Positions 1 through 10,678 of a stretch of 64,000 nt of DNA are shown here, in pieces (position 1 is the first letter of the stretch; each line of letters begins with the position of its first letter). The notes under the pieces are model-generated. The model had not been told where the DNA came from. It did no database searches and was given only the letters and a program-made list of their open reading frames with translations. The DNA is from Ascidia mentula (Eukaryota; Chordata; Ascidiacea; Phlebobranchia; Ascidiidae), in NCBI GenBank assembly GCA_947561715.1, contig OX387203.1:4030001-4094000 (forward strand), given 5' to 3'. Made by a program: the position numbers and the translations under genes.

Positions 1-112
1 AACCGCTTCCGAACTAGCTTGGGCTGTGATGCGTATCGCTTTTTCTGATAATGGCGGGAAGCGGGTAAGAAGCGTGCCGCGAACCCGCTTTAGACGTCCA
101 TGTAAACAGGGC

Positions 113-171
113 TAATGTATAGCAGTCAGTTGCGCTTGTGTAATGACCCATACTCTCCGGGTTCATTCGTT
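113..171. repeat. Left end of duplication copy A
   Basis: This short stretch matches 3713-3765 closely (shared block ending in the words actctccgggttc). The match resumes at about 1446 (gggttcgtaagat), so copy A of a local duplication is split here by the LINE fragment at 172-1445. It is the left half of an occupied insertion site whose unoccupied counterpart lies at about 3757-3770. Confidence 0.7.
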
Positions 172-1445
172 CATTCATTGGTTTATTTTTGCCCAAAATA
201 TTTCTGTATAAAAAGATGGGGAATGCGAGAGTATGTGCAGGGGGACGCTGGATTAACCTTCAGGTTTTCGGTGCCAAGCGTCACCCTTGGTCTAATTACT
301 TAACAACACAAGATGAAAAATGAAAAACGAAAACATAAAGATAAAGAAAACACAAAAATTGTGCAAAAGAGAACAATGAAAATAAGGAATTTTTTACAAT
401 AAGGAAATGTAAAGACGTTGTAGAAAACATAAATAGTAAATAACGAGAAAAAAACAATCAAACAAACTACTTCAGTTACGCATGAGTACGGACAGATGCG
501 TGCATGCTCTAGCGGCAGAAAAAAAAGCACGTGGGTCGCACATGTGCACGTGTTTGTCAACATTAAACATACTTTCAGTTGTATAGTTGCAAAAGATGTT
601 GTTTGTAGTGTTTTTTTAAAGCAAATTTTCCAGAGTTTTTCATTTTTTTTGGCAATTCATTCCAAATTTTGGGACCTTGGTACAGCAGCGTATTCTGGGC
701 AAATGGAGACTTCATTATTGGAATAACATAATTTGAGCCATCTGCATGTCTAGTGAAATGGGAGTGTTTGTGCCATGGCTGAGTAAAAAAATTATTGAAA
801 AACAAAGGTAATTGATTAAAGTAATGCTTGTGCATAATTTGAGCTGTTTTTAGTTTAACAATTTCAGAAAGTTTTAAAATTTCAAGGGTTTTGTATATGG
901 GTGTAACATGACATGTTGCCTTGTTAAAGGTTGCAGTGCGAAGAATATTATTATGTACAAAATTTAAGTGGTGAAAGGCCTTTGCATTTCCAAAACCCCA
1001 ACAGGTGATTGCATATTGTAACTTCGAGTAGACACAGCTATAATAGGCAACCATAAGTGTTTGTAGTTTTACCCATTTCCTTAATTTATACATTACACCA
1101 CAGAATTGTGCCAGGGAAGTCTCCAAATGTTGAATGTGACTGGTCCAGTGAAGGTTGTCTTGGAGAATAACACCTAGGTATTTGAATTCTGATTTACGTA
1201 ATATTGGAATTTGATCTAACTGAACAGAGAAATGGGTTTTTGTGGTGTTTTTACCGATCAGGATGTATGAGGTCTTGCTAGTTTTTAGTGTTAGTTTGTT
1301 ACCGTTAAGCCAATTGGATACATGTTTTAAAGCATTATTTGTTTTTGTTTTTAAAGATACTGTGTTGTCAGCTGCCATGATGAGGCATGTGTCATCGGCA
1401 ATAAGGTTGTGGAAAATGTGCTAGCTAGAGGCAGATCATTAATGT
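172..1445 (-). mobile_element. 5'-truncated LINE (non-LTR retrotransposon) fragment
   Basis: The minus strand encodes the end of a LINE reverse transcriptase. A catalytic ADD motif (LIADDTCLI) is seen just upstream of 1378. It is followed by the thumb and C-terminal region (NALKHVSNWLNGNKLTLKTSKT, then FKYLGVILQDNLHW), ending with a stop near 575. Before the ADD motif the frame is broken: the YINDLPLAS segment at about 1415-1440 is in another frame. The 3' end on the minus strand runs into an AATG-rich tail at about 172-188, typical of some LINE clades. The fragment is flanked by gggttc on both sides (166-171 and 1446-1451), a possible 6-bp target duplication. The clade (CR1/L2/Jockey type) is not resolved. 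It is dead: truncated and frameshifted. Confidence 0.8.
575..1378 (-). pseudogene. LINE reverse transcriptase C-terminal remnant
   Basis: An open stretch of 267 codons lies inside the LINE fragment. It starts just after the catalytic ADD motif and runs through the thumb and the conserved C-terminal region (GPKIWNELPKKMKN near the end). The endonuclease and most of the palm domain are absent. It is part of the transposon and not a host gene. Confidence 0.75.
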
Positions 1446-2990
1446 ACATCAGGGTTCGTAAGATATATTTATTTTGCAACCTTTTGTTGTGCCATTATTG
1501 AATGATTGCATGATCCATGTATTCATTTTCTTGTGGAAATTACCGTATCGTCTCCACTGTTAACAATTTATCGTAATTCGCATTTGATTGGTAGGCATAG
1601 CATATGATTTCATGTGCAGGGTCGCCAGCACTTTATGCACTGATCCTTTTTTATAGAATTTAAAAATATTAATAGAAAAAATTATGTGGTAAGAATGAGT
1701 GTTTAAATGTCTTGCTGGAATTAGGTCCATGGAAAAGACAACATTTTGAATTTTTGTTATTTAATTGTCCCTGACTGCATTGTTTGTATAGGCGCAATAA
1801 ACGTGCGAACTTTGCGTTCCGTAAAATTGTTTTAAATATTTTTGATGAAATGGCTTCTCATCATTTAGTTGGCTGGACGATAAATCAACAAATAGCTGTA
1901 ATTTCAAACACTACATTCTGAAACCTATCGCAACACAAATGCATAAACACTGACAACAGCTTTTCAAACATGCAGGTTGCATGCCAGAGAAATCCACATG
2001 TCTGCTTCAACATTTATTTTTACTTCTTGGTCAGATAAATGTTCCACTTTCCATAAAGCCTTGAGCTCTCTGCGAAATTCTTCCCCAAGATCAACCGATT
2101 TAATGACGTCGTCCGTGATTTTGACGCCCGCACATTGGAGTTCATTAAGTTTCAAATCCAAGTGGTTTTGCAAACTATCCATCGATTTTAGATAACCCAC
2201 AATGTTCTCCAATGTTAATTTGCGGTAGAATTTCACTTTGTCAGTATACTTCTTGTTTTGAGAAGGTATTGCTTCAAAGATGTCGAGATATTTGTTGAAA
2301 CTTTTTCCGTAAGCTTCAGTGTCGTAAACACCTTTTCTTATGTATTCCACCAACATCTTGCTTCCTATTGCTCCCATTTCGACTTCGTTCCCATTTGGTA
2401 ACATTTCAGGTTCGAAACGATAAAGGCTAGAACACATAACAGCAAGACAGCCATCAGTTTTGAGAACACGACGAGCTTCTTGAAAAAACTTAGGCAGATC
2501 AAACCAGTGTGCAGCCGTGTTTGAAATGATCAAGTCAACGCTATTATCATTGGCAGGTAATTTTTCTGCTGCCCCTTCGTAATAGAACACGTTATCAAAC
2601 TTGTTATGTTTTTTCGCCTCCAATATTTGGTTTGGACTAATGTCTATGCCTTCAACCAGTTCGAAGTATGGCGCAAAATGCATGGTTGACTGCCCACTCC
2701 CACAACCCACATCAATAAGCTTTTTGAAATAGTTTTCTGTCTCTGGAAGATTTCTTCGTTTTCTCAAATAATCCAAAACTTCCTTCACCACGTCTTCTGT
2801 GATGCTTGGACGGTATTTCATGTAAAGATCCGTGATATTCTTGCTTTCATAAAACCGCCGCATATTTTGACATTCGCCAATACAGCTGACAAAGGATTTT
2901 GATTAAAGATCTAAAAGATATGTTGATATGAAGAATATTAAAGCGTGATGCACGGTCATGGCAACTTTGCGTAAAATAAAGGTAAACATC
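1446..2990. repeat. Duplication copy A (contains intact methyltransferase)
   Basis: Blocks of this interval match 3766-6700 in the same order and orientation. They include the stretch at 1452-1590 (matching 3765-3900), the stretch around 1620-1830 (matching 4785-4992), the stretch at 1836-1890 (matching 5690-5750) and the methyltransferase itself. Copy B carries extra DNA at about 3905-4545, 4575-4780 and 4993-5685 that copy A lacks. The two copies are diverged (visible substitutions every few tens of bases), so this is not an assembly artefact. Confidence 0.75.
1964..2863 (-). CDS. Class I SAM-dependent methyltransferase (intact copy)
   Basis: This is a single-exon gene for 299 residues starting MRRFYESK. 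The Rossmann-fold SAM-binding motif I is clear (LIDVGCGSGQST, about residues 50-61). An acidic residue in GIDIS follows, then the post-motif VDLIISNTAAHWFDLPKF and RRVLKTDGCLAV, which is the Methyltransf_11/25 pattern. Homologues are small cytosolic methyltransferases of unknown substrate in many eukaryotes, so the acceptor cannot be named. The ATG at 2861-2863 is the first in frame. The length suits the family, and the C-terminal part (helix-rich, ending NLHV) is complete, unlike the copy at 5929-6663. A polyadenylation site was not located with certainty. Confidence 0.85.
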   Translation of the reverse strand: MRRFYESKNITDLYMKYRPSITEDVVKEVLDYLRKRRNLPETENYFKKLIDVGCGSGQSTMHFAPYFELVEGIDISPNQILEAKKHNKFDNVFYYEGAAEKLPANDNSVDLIISNTAAHWFDLPKFFQEARRVLKTDGCLAVMCSSLYRFEPEMLPNGNEVEMGAIGSKMLVEYIRKGVYDTEAYGKSFNKYLDIFEAIPSQNKKYTDKVKFYRKLTLENIVGYLKSMDSLQNHLDLKLNELQCAGVKITDDVIKSVDLGEEFRRELKALWKVEHLSDQEVKINVEADMWISLACNLHV

Positions 2991-3712
2991 TACAACAAAC
3001 ATAGTCTATTTCTAAGGTTTTTCGGTTGAACGTCCACTTAAATAAGTAGAAAACTGCAATAAAAATAGCAGCAACTAACAAAAGTACAGGTGCAGAGATC
3101 CGATACAAATATGCTATCTGCAGACGCTTTTTAATTTTGTCAATTTCGCTGCAGGCCTACTTGTAAGACATGACTGAATAGGCTTAATAATAATATTCCT
3201 TAAAAATGGGACTAGAATTGTATTTGAATTCCTCTTAAAGAACGTAACGGTAAATCTTCTTTTGTCGTCTAGCGTCCTGAGCATATGCTTGCACAGCTTT
3301 CTGTAGTTGCAGGGCTACTGTAAACCACGTCGCCAAGTAGTTATGTTTAGGTGAATAGCACTTTTTGTTAACTTTTTCTCAACACTTTGTTAAGTATAAG
3401 TAAACACTCTGGGAAATTCAGTATTTAATGTAAAGATCTGTTATAGCCTTGTACAGATTTCATATAATAGCTGCATATTTCGACAGGGACTGTTGAACCG
3501 ATATTTCCATACATTTGTCTTCTGCGTGAAAAGGTAGCTGCTTTAACAGTTCAAACAACTACTTACGACAAAGAGTGTGCAGGTAAATAATATTTAGTTT
3601 AGTCTTGGATTCAAGTTCAGATAGCGCAAAAAAAAGTTGCAGTAGGCTAAGTTCTTCAGCTTATGCCGAAATTAGCTTGTTCAGCTTTAGTGGTTTTTCC
3701 GCTCTAGGGAAG
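2991..3712. other. No gene recognised
   Basis: AT-rich sequence between the two duplication copies. I see no convincing ORF, RNA gene or repeat here. Confidence 0.5.
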
Positions 3713-4532
3713 CCAATGTCTAGCAGTCAGGTATGCTGGTGTAATGACCCATACTCTCCGGGTTCGTAAGATATATTTATTTTGCAACCTTTTGTTGTGC
3801 CATTATTGAATGATTGCATGACCCATGTATTCATTTTCTTGTGGAAATTACCGTATCTTCTCCACTGTTAACAATTTACCGTAATTCGCATTTGATTAAT
3901 TGAATAGGAAACAAATACTACATAAATCAGCTTGTTGACAACCTAAGACAGAGGGATGGGGACTCTGACAGGAGACAACATAAAAACATCGTTATTATGT
4001 TTCATGTTTGATATTAATTACAAAATCATTTGGAAGTTTGGATTAAAATTGATCTATAGAGTAGGATGGACTGAGTGTTTATAATTGCCATCTCACCCAT
4101 TGCATGGGCATATATAAGTTTTCACATCTTCGGTATTTTAACATTCTGTGTGGCTGTTTTAGCGTAACGTTTCCTATGTGTCCACTGTCGTAAACTGCTT
4201 CATGTTGTTGCTCTCCCGTTTGAGGCGCATGTGGACCTGAGGGTGATTTCTTGCGGTTTGCAGAGATGCTTGCTGTTTCCACACACACACTTAACCTTTC
4301 TACGTCACTGTTAGTCATCGTTTTTGCACATCTGGGTCGCTTATAAAAGCCTGGGCGTCATCAGGTGAAACGTACGATGAATTTTTCAAGCGATTAAACG
4401 CCGTAAACAATACGACCGACATCATCTTGACTGGCAATGCAGTGGAGTTCAACACAAAATCTGCAAAAATATAAGAGTGTTCCCGAATCATAGTCTTTAG
4501 TTTTAGGTTTCTTAAATACTGTTTAAAATTTG

Positions 4533-4785
4533 TCAGGTAGGTTCTAATTGGTAGGTATAGCGTATGGTTTTCTGTTCGATCTCACCTTCTGTAATTAATT
4601 CGGAAAGCCTCATTTTTAGGCTTGCGAAACGCCCAGATTGCACTGGAACAAAATTGCTGTCCCGTATAGCAATAAACTTGGACCACAGGGCATGATTTTC
4701 GTTACATTCCTTCGTCAATAATGCATGGATTTCACCGAAGACTTTTTTGCAAGTGAAGATTTGGTTGAATGCTGCTCTGACCCAG
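4533..4785 (-). CDS. Possible exon or gene remnant, unrecognised
   Basis: The minus strand stays open for about 80 codons with protein-like composition (FGEIHALLTKECNENH, then LWSKFIAIRDSNFVPV). Only the last 61 residues follow an ATG. I do not recognise a family. It lies in a part of duplication copy B that is absent from copy A, so it may belong to inserted DNA. It could equally be chance coding potential. Confidence 0.25.
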
Positions 4786-4992
4786 GGTCGCCGGCACTTT
4801 CTGCGCCATTACTTTTTTACAGAATTTAAAAGTATGAAAAAAATGATGTGGTGAGAACGAGTGTTTAACTGTATTGCTGGAGTTAGGTCCATGGAAAGAC
4901 AACATTTTGAATCTTTGTAATTAAGTTGTCCATTACTGCATTGTTTGTAGTCGCAATAAACGTGCTAACTTTGCGTTCCGTAAAATTGTTTT

Positions 4993-5685
4993 AAGGACCT
5001 ATATGGGTATTAAATTGGAGAAATCCTGTTTTCAAGGCCCTCGGCTGTAATGCATCTAGCGACTGTTCCGCTTGTTTCCCAATGACCGTTGATGGGTCTT
5101 GTGACTTACATAGGGACCAAAAATTCATCAAAGTTGAAAAAAAATTTTTGTTCCTGGACGAGATTGTACAGAGCAAGGACTTGTTGGGCCTCCTGGAAGA
5201 TCATATGACCAACAGGGGGTATTTGACACTTTTTCAGCAACTAAATTTGATGCCATTGCATAGAGAAGAGTTGAAACTTACACAAAATGCAAATATTTTT
5301 TCGGAGACTAATTTCGATCAAAATTTGTAGATATGAGATGGATCTTTTTATAAAATCACAAATGATTGGACACTTAAACGATTCATTTTTCCACAAATAC
5401 AGCCTGATTTTTTTGCTCCATTTTCAACATAATTTTCAGCAGCACCCACCAGCAAGTAACTACCTAATTGAAATAGCCCAAAACCCCACTAAAACTGCCC
5501 CCAAACACCCTAAAATTCGCCATGACAACAGTACGCACATGTGCGCTCATTTAACCGTAAATTTAACTTAAATGCATCACTGCTTTGCTTGGTGATGCAT
5601 GAATTTCCATTGTGACACAGGACAACACGGTGGGCATTTCCCAGCACCAAAACTAATTTTCATAAAAATACCAATATCCGTCCTT
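4993..5685. mobile_element. DNA-transposon-like insert with terminal inverted repeats
   Basis: The 693-bp segment is missing from the matching place in copy A (gttttaaatatttttgatg, about 1831-1849). Its ends are inverted repeats: 4993-5011 reads aaggacctatatgggtatt, and the complement of 5667-5685 reads aaggacggatattggtatt, 16 of 19 identical. On the plus strand it contains a short open stretch at about 5000-5330 with a cysteine pair and the words CSACFPMTVDGSCDLHRD. This loosely resembles the cysteine/VDG region of KDZ-type transposases, but that is a weak resemblance. The superfamily is not assigned. Confidence 0.6.
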
Positions 5686-5928
5686 GAATATTTTTGATGA
5701 AATGGCTTATCATTTAGTTGGGTAGACGATAAATCAACAAATAACTGTGACTGTTTAATTCAAACTAGGTCACCTGTGAGCGTTTCAGTTTGAACTTCGA
5801 GGAGATAGCGTGAAGAAAAGACTTCCAGATGCAGCAGAGTTTTGTGTCTATTTTATTGCTTTCATTATTGCTAGTACGTAATATTTGCAGAAACTGACGA
5901 TGCTTATGGTAACCCTCACAAGCGAAAT

Positions 5929-6663
5929 CTATTTTTCAAAATAAAATCTGCTGATGTAAATCAAGGCTTGTTGCCTCACTCCATCGATTTTAGATAACCC
6001 AATGTTCTCCAATGTCCATTTGCGGTAGATTTTCACCTTGTCAGTATACGTTTTGTTTTGGGAAGGAGTTGCTTCGAAAATGTCGAGATATCTGTTAAAA
6101 GCTTTGCCATAGGCATCAGTGTCGTAAACACCTTTTCTTATGTATTCCACCAACATCTCGCTTCCTATTGCTCCCATTTCGACTTCGTTACCATTTGGTA
6201 ACATTTCAGGTTTGAAACGATAAAGGCTAGAACACATAACAGCAAGACAGCCATCAGTTTTGAGAACACGACGAGTTTCTTGAAAAAACTTTGGCAGATC
6301 AAACCAATGTGCGGCTGCATTTGATACGATGAGGTCAACGCTATTATCATCGGCAGATAATTTTTCTGCTGCTCCTTCGCAATAGAACACGTTATCAAAC
6401 TTGTTTTGTTTTTTTGCCTCCAATATCTGGTTTGGACTAATGTCTATGCCTTCAACCAGTTCGAAATATGGCGCAAAATGCATGGTTGACTGCCCACTCC
6501 CACAACCAACATCAATAAGCTTTTTGAAATAGTTTTCTGTCTCTGGAAGATTTCTTCGTTTTCCTAAATAATCCAAAATTTCCTTCACCACGTCTTCCGT
6601 GATGCCTGGACGGTATTTGATGTAAAGATCCGTGATAGTCTTGCTTTCATAAAATCGCCGCAT
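5929..6663 (-). pseudogene. SAM-dependent methyltransferase, frameshifted copy
   Basis: This paralogue of the gene at 1964-2863 is about 90% identical over its first 210 residues and has the same SAM motif (LIDVGCGSGQST). The ATG is at 6661-6663. After TLENI a 2-bp deletion relative to the intact copy (at about 6000) shifts the frame. The remaining 30 residues are unrelated to the family, and about 70 C-terminal residues of the intact protein are lost. The downstream genomic sequence also diverges soon after, so the 3' part of the gene is missing and not only out of frame. Most likely a pseudogene; a truncated protein cannot be excluded. Confidence 0.8.
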
Positions 6664-6700
6664 ATTTTGAAAACTTGTCAACACAACTGGTAAATGAAAA

Positions 6701-8678
6701 TATACAATTTTTAGAGTTATAACTTTGCACAGCTATATGGTAGGCTAGAAGGACTGTTCTTACAGATTAACTTGTAAATGATTTTGTTAAGTCAAAACAC
6801 AGCTTTTGTTTCATTGTATACTTGCCTGTAACTTTACAGAATACGCGCCAAGTTCTGCCCTGCAGCCGTTTAGCTTTTACTACCCGTTGAGCTATTTCGA
6901 AAGACGTGAAAATCAAAACCACGTCATCATATCTTAATAAGAGCCTTATTGTCCCCTTCACTCGACTGACAAATGCATACCCACCAGACACCGTTCTGTA
7001 GTTATGTTTGACAGTGTTATAATTGGTGTAAACCAAAGGAAATTATAGAGTTTGGTGTTATAGTTGTCGCAACAGGAAGGTATAGTCTATAATATTGAGT
7101 AAAGTGAAAAGCGATATTAAAAAATAGAATATTTTAAGTTAAAATATGTTTGTGCGTCACGAAGTGTGTGGAAATTTACCCAAAACCTTTCACACACTTA
7201 TTAGAGTCCGCGATATTGTTGAGAAAACTGCTCTATGACCATATACGAATTTTATGCGTGTCTAGTAGGGCGTCGTTCGCCATGACATAAATATGGGCAA
7301 CTGCTTCGCGTCTTACATGCCTAAGGCTATCATTTGACCTAACGGAAAGGCGATTGCGATGGTCAGATTCCTGTGGCCGGTCAAGCGTATAAAATATGGC
7401 AATTTGTTACTGAAACCTTTAGTTTTACCATCCTAAAGAAACTTGGTCCTTTCGCAATTCAGTTTTTAAATATTTTGCTTCAGTTTGGTTGTGTGGAAAG
7501 TTAATCTCATTCTTTCTACGCTCTCTCTTTTAAGATAAACTCTGCTTTCTTTTTGCCATTTTTTTGTCTTTCTTCAATATCGCTCCTCTCGTTTATCCCC
7601 AATAAAAAAATCAGACCTTGTTCTCTAAGCCGGCATTGCAACCTTACTCACGACTTTAAGGCTTCATCATACAATTAAGTAACCCAAACAGGCCTGTACA
7701 ATAACAAGCCAGTGGATATGCTTGACACATCAAGCACAAAGATGGCCAAGAGTCTGCCAGTATCCCCATTTACACATGCCCAGAGGAACACTCCTCACCG
7801 TTTCGGGCAAGTTAGTCAACAACCTTCATCGCGTAATGTCCGATAATCCCCGAACCCGAACTGGTATATCGCGACCTCTTTATCACCTCAAGTGGTTACT
7901 CCAAGTGTTGTGGTTACGATTCAGTTTTACGTGTGTAAAATGGTCGAAAAATCGATCGCATTCGGGAATTGTATTCAGTGTTTTTGTGTTCTTCTGTTGC
8001 CTGGTAGACGTTGACTGTAGATGCCAACTTTAGTTCGCGCTCATAGATAATGGAAATAAATTCCTGGTTACTCTAAAATATTATTACCGTTTTGTAATTA
8101 CATGTATGTCCTCACACGAAGTCGCGTGTATGATTTTTTTTTGTGTCAAAAACGCCTATTTCACTTACAAACGTCGATCGTTGATGCCACATAAAATTGG
8201 AAACCGGCCGACCCTATTTTTTGTTAATTACAATTAGCATTTTGCAACGGTAATTCACCCCTTAGTTATAAAAGCAGCACAAAACTGTTATTTCTATAAA
8301 TATCGCTTTCCTAATCACTGTTTTAGTTTAGTAGCCCCGCATTATGTGCATGACGCTGTAATAAAATAAGTGTTTTACAGTCATAATGAACACCAACATT
8401 TAGGCAAGCAATTGTTTCGTAACAAAGTGATAAAACCACACCCAGAAATAAGAACAACAACCATACTGAAATTAATAGAATAGACAACTATAAATCTTTC
8501 AGGCGGTGCCTGATGGGAACTTAAACCTATTTGTTGTTGACCAGTAATACTCTAATTTTTCACCGTTGCTTCCTACAATGCGTGTGACAGAAGTCCCTTA
8601 TGACAGTCCAGCCTATCTCTTGCATACACGCGAAAAAGTTTGAGAACCACTTTATTAAACCAACACCTTTTCACATAG
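6701..8678. other. No gene recognised
   Basis: AT-rich sequence. The longest open stretches (for example 7722-8033) begin at non-ATG codons and have no recognisable domain. No RNA gene or clear repeat is seen. Confidence 0.45.
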
Positions 8679-8907
8679 GTTTTCGCCCGAGAAGGCGTGG
8701 TCGTCGTGCAGTTACCTCGAACAGAGCTTAAGGTTGGGATTGGGAAACTGTTTGCTTAATGTTCCGCCTTCTGACCGTTTGTACGCCGGGGCCAATTTCG
8801 GAAATGACATTGTGGAAAAAGGGGAGGAATGCGACTGCGGCTTGCCTAAGGACTACAAACGGTCCTTTCTTCAGTGTTTGATAGATAAGTTTGAACAGAA
8901 TCTTTAA
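8679..8907 (+). pseudogene. Orphan ADAM-family exon (end of protease / start of disintegrin domain)
   Basis: After a possible acceptor (cacatag at 8672-8678) the plus strand reads FSPEKAWSSCS, then LGNCLLNVPPSDRLYAG, then GNDIVEKGEECDCG. This is the standard ADAM metalloprotease series: SSCS, the GNCL(F/L)N loop, then the disintegrin start CGN.IVE.GEECDCG. The Cys normally before GN is Phe here (NFGND). The sequence after ECDCG departs from the family and ends at a stop at 8905-8907, with no obvious splice donor. No HExGHxxGxxHD catalytic exon and no further disintegrin cysteines were found nearby. It is best read as a decayed exon or a piece of a dispersed pseudogene. Confidence 0.6.
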
Positions 8908-10110
8908 AATTATAAGAATACTGGGTTTGTAAAGCTTTATAAAATTTTGTGAATGCTGGTCGCAATTTAGGAAGTATAGGCCTATACCGGGTTTATTTTG
9001 AAAACAATTAAGGGGAAAGCATAATGTTTAATCTGGTGAACACCAAGATTATTTGCCTCAACTGAAGTTTTTTTTTGTAGATTTCAAATTGGTATTCTGT
9101 TTTCAAATTTGTATTCTGTCCTCGTAATAATTTTTTTCTCCCTTTACTTTTATGTTCTAGAGTTTAAAATTTGACGGTCCTTGTTACAGGATCGCAATAT
9201 TGACACACGCATCATATTCATCTTTCTTTTCCTGTTGTCATTTCTGGGCGGTTCCAAACTTGAAACTTCTTGTACAAATAGCATCAAACAAACACATTAT
9301 TGACGGGGGTTATTCGCGAACTTTTGTATATGTTTGTGTTGTTTGCTGAAGGATGGCACCCTGGTCGCACCAATAAAAATCTAACCGAACTTTAAAAAAA
9401 AACTGTCAATAAATTCTTCTACACATAAATGATAACAATGAAACCACACAACTACCAGGGGTCGTAATGGTAAAAAGGTCCCAAAAACTTCGAAAAACAC
9501 AATACTGTGGAATTCATTTTACCATTGATTATTCAAGGGAAATTTTTTGTTTTTTTACTATTTCTTTACCAGAAAAATTGTTAAATATGATTTCTAATGT
9601 AGCTTTACATTAACAAGTGTGGATAAGTAACATTAAATCAACCATCTTAAAGCGTTTAGAAACCAAAGACACACAAAAAAAACGTTTTTTGGCATTTAAT
9701 CACTGCAAAGTTTAAACAACGCGTGTAAAATGAGTCTCAAAATTTCGAGTACGCTTTCAATGCCTTTCCAACAAGTCTTGCGTTCGTTAATATAAACTAA
9801 TAGCAGTGGAGAATTTTTTATTTAACCTGTGGGTTGGGACATTGCAGTCGATAGCTATTTTGGGGAAATAGCGCAATGTTAGTTAATTTTTGTAATATTC
9901 TTCCCATGCTAGTTGGGCATAAAATGCAAATCAGATACATAATGTTGGGGGGGCCCAGAAAAAAACTTCCAACAGAGGTCCGTTGCCAAAACTACAAGGT
10001 ATGGGAGAATTGTTTATTTTATTTGCGGTCAAACACAAACGTCATTCGTGACAACTTGATATAGTCCAGACACAAATTTAGTACCTCAAGCTTTAGTGAA
10101 AGTGTAAACA
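8908..10110. other. No gene recognised
   Basis: AT-rich spacer up to the 5' LTR of the gypsy element. Only short unsupported ORFs are present. Confidence 0.45.
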
Positions 10111-10578
10111 TGTAGCGCAAAAGAATTTGCTCACTTGTTTGCGTTTCATTTCCAAGTTTCACGCTTTCGTTAAATCACGTATTCTTTTACGCCACGTTCT
10201 TTTTCACCTTTTGTTATTTCACCTTCCACCTGTTCATTTAAATGTTTTGTATTGATTTATATTTTTGTATTTATTATTTAAGTGTCTCGAACGCACCAGT
10301 CACCGCACGTTGATTTGATATCGTAGCGCTAGCTCCCTTCTCACGTGACACGGTTGGGCCAATGACTGGCGAGAGAAAAGAAAAACCGGACGAACACGAG
10401 ACGCTAAGAAAAATCGTTAGGCAGACTGTTTTTGGGGAGATTGTGTTTCGGCTGTGCAATTTTTATGGTTTTATGAACAAGATTTTATCTAAACGGTTGT
10501 GCAGGAACAGGCTTGTGGTTAGCCGTGAATGCAGCGTCCTGAGAACCAAGGAAAGCGTTTATTTTAAGAAGCGTAACA
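10111..10578 (+). repeat. 5' LTR of the gypsy element
   Basis: 468 bp, tgtagcgc at the left end and gcgtaaca at the right end. It matches the 3' LTR at 15023-15490 almost perfectly. Confidence 0.93.
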
Positions 10579-10579
10579 C

Positions 10580-10601
10580 GAAATTGGCGAGCACGCCAGG
10601 A
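10580..10601 (+). promoter_or_regulatory. Probable primer binding site
   Basis: Immediately inside the 5' LTR the sequence contains tggcgagcacgccagga (10585-10601). Its complement resembles the 3' end of an arginine tRNA (CCTGGC...GCTCGCCA), about 15 of 17 positions from memory of vertebrate tRNA-Arg. The tRNA assignment should be checked against the host genome. Confidence 0.5.
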
Positions 10602-10678
10602 CGCTGCAACCACAGAAGAAGAGTTCCTGTCACACGAGAAAGGACCAAGGTTCGTCATATTTTTTCTTGATCCGGAAG

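Larger units (their letters stand above)
3713..6700. repeat. Duplication copy B (contains broken methyltransferase)
   Basis: This is the counterpart of 113-171 plus 1446-2990. It keeps the junction actctccgggttcgtaagat uninterrupted at about 3750-3770, so it serves as the empty site for the LINE in copy A. It carries its own insertions, the clearest being the terminal-inverted-repeat element at 4993-5685. Confidence 0.75.

Noticed and set aside
4360..4395. Minus-strand cacctgatgacgccc as a hammerhead
   Set aside because: Stem II has no partner and GAAA is missing at the right place.
7722..8033. 103-codon ORF on the plus strand
   Set aside because: Begins at TTG, has no domain, no splice context and ordinary AT-rich composition.
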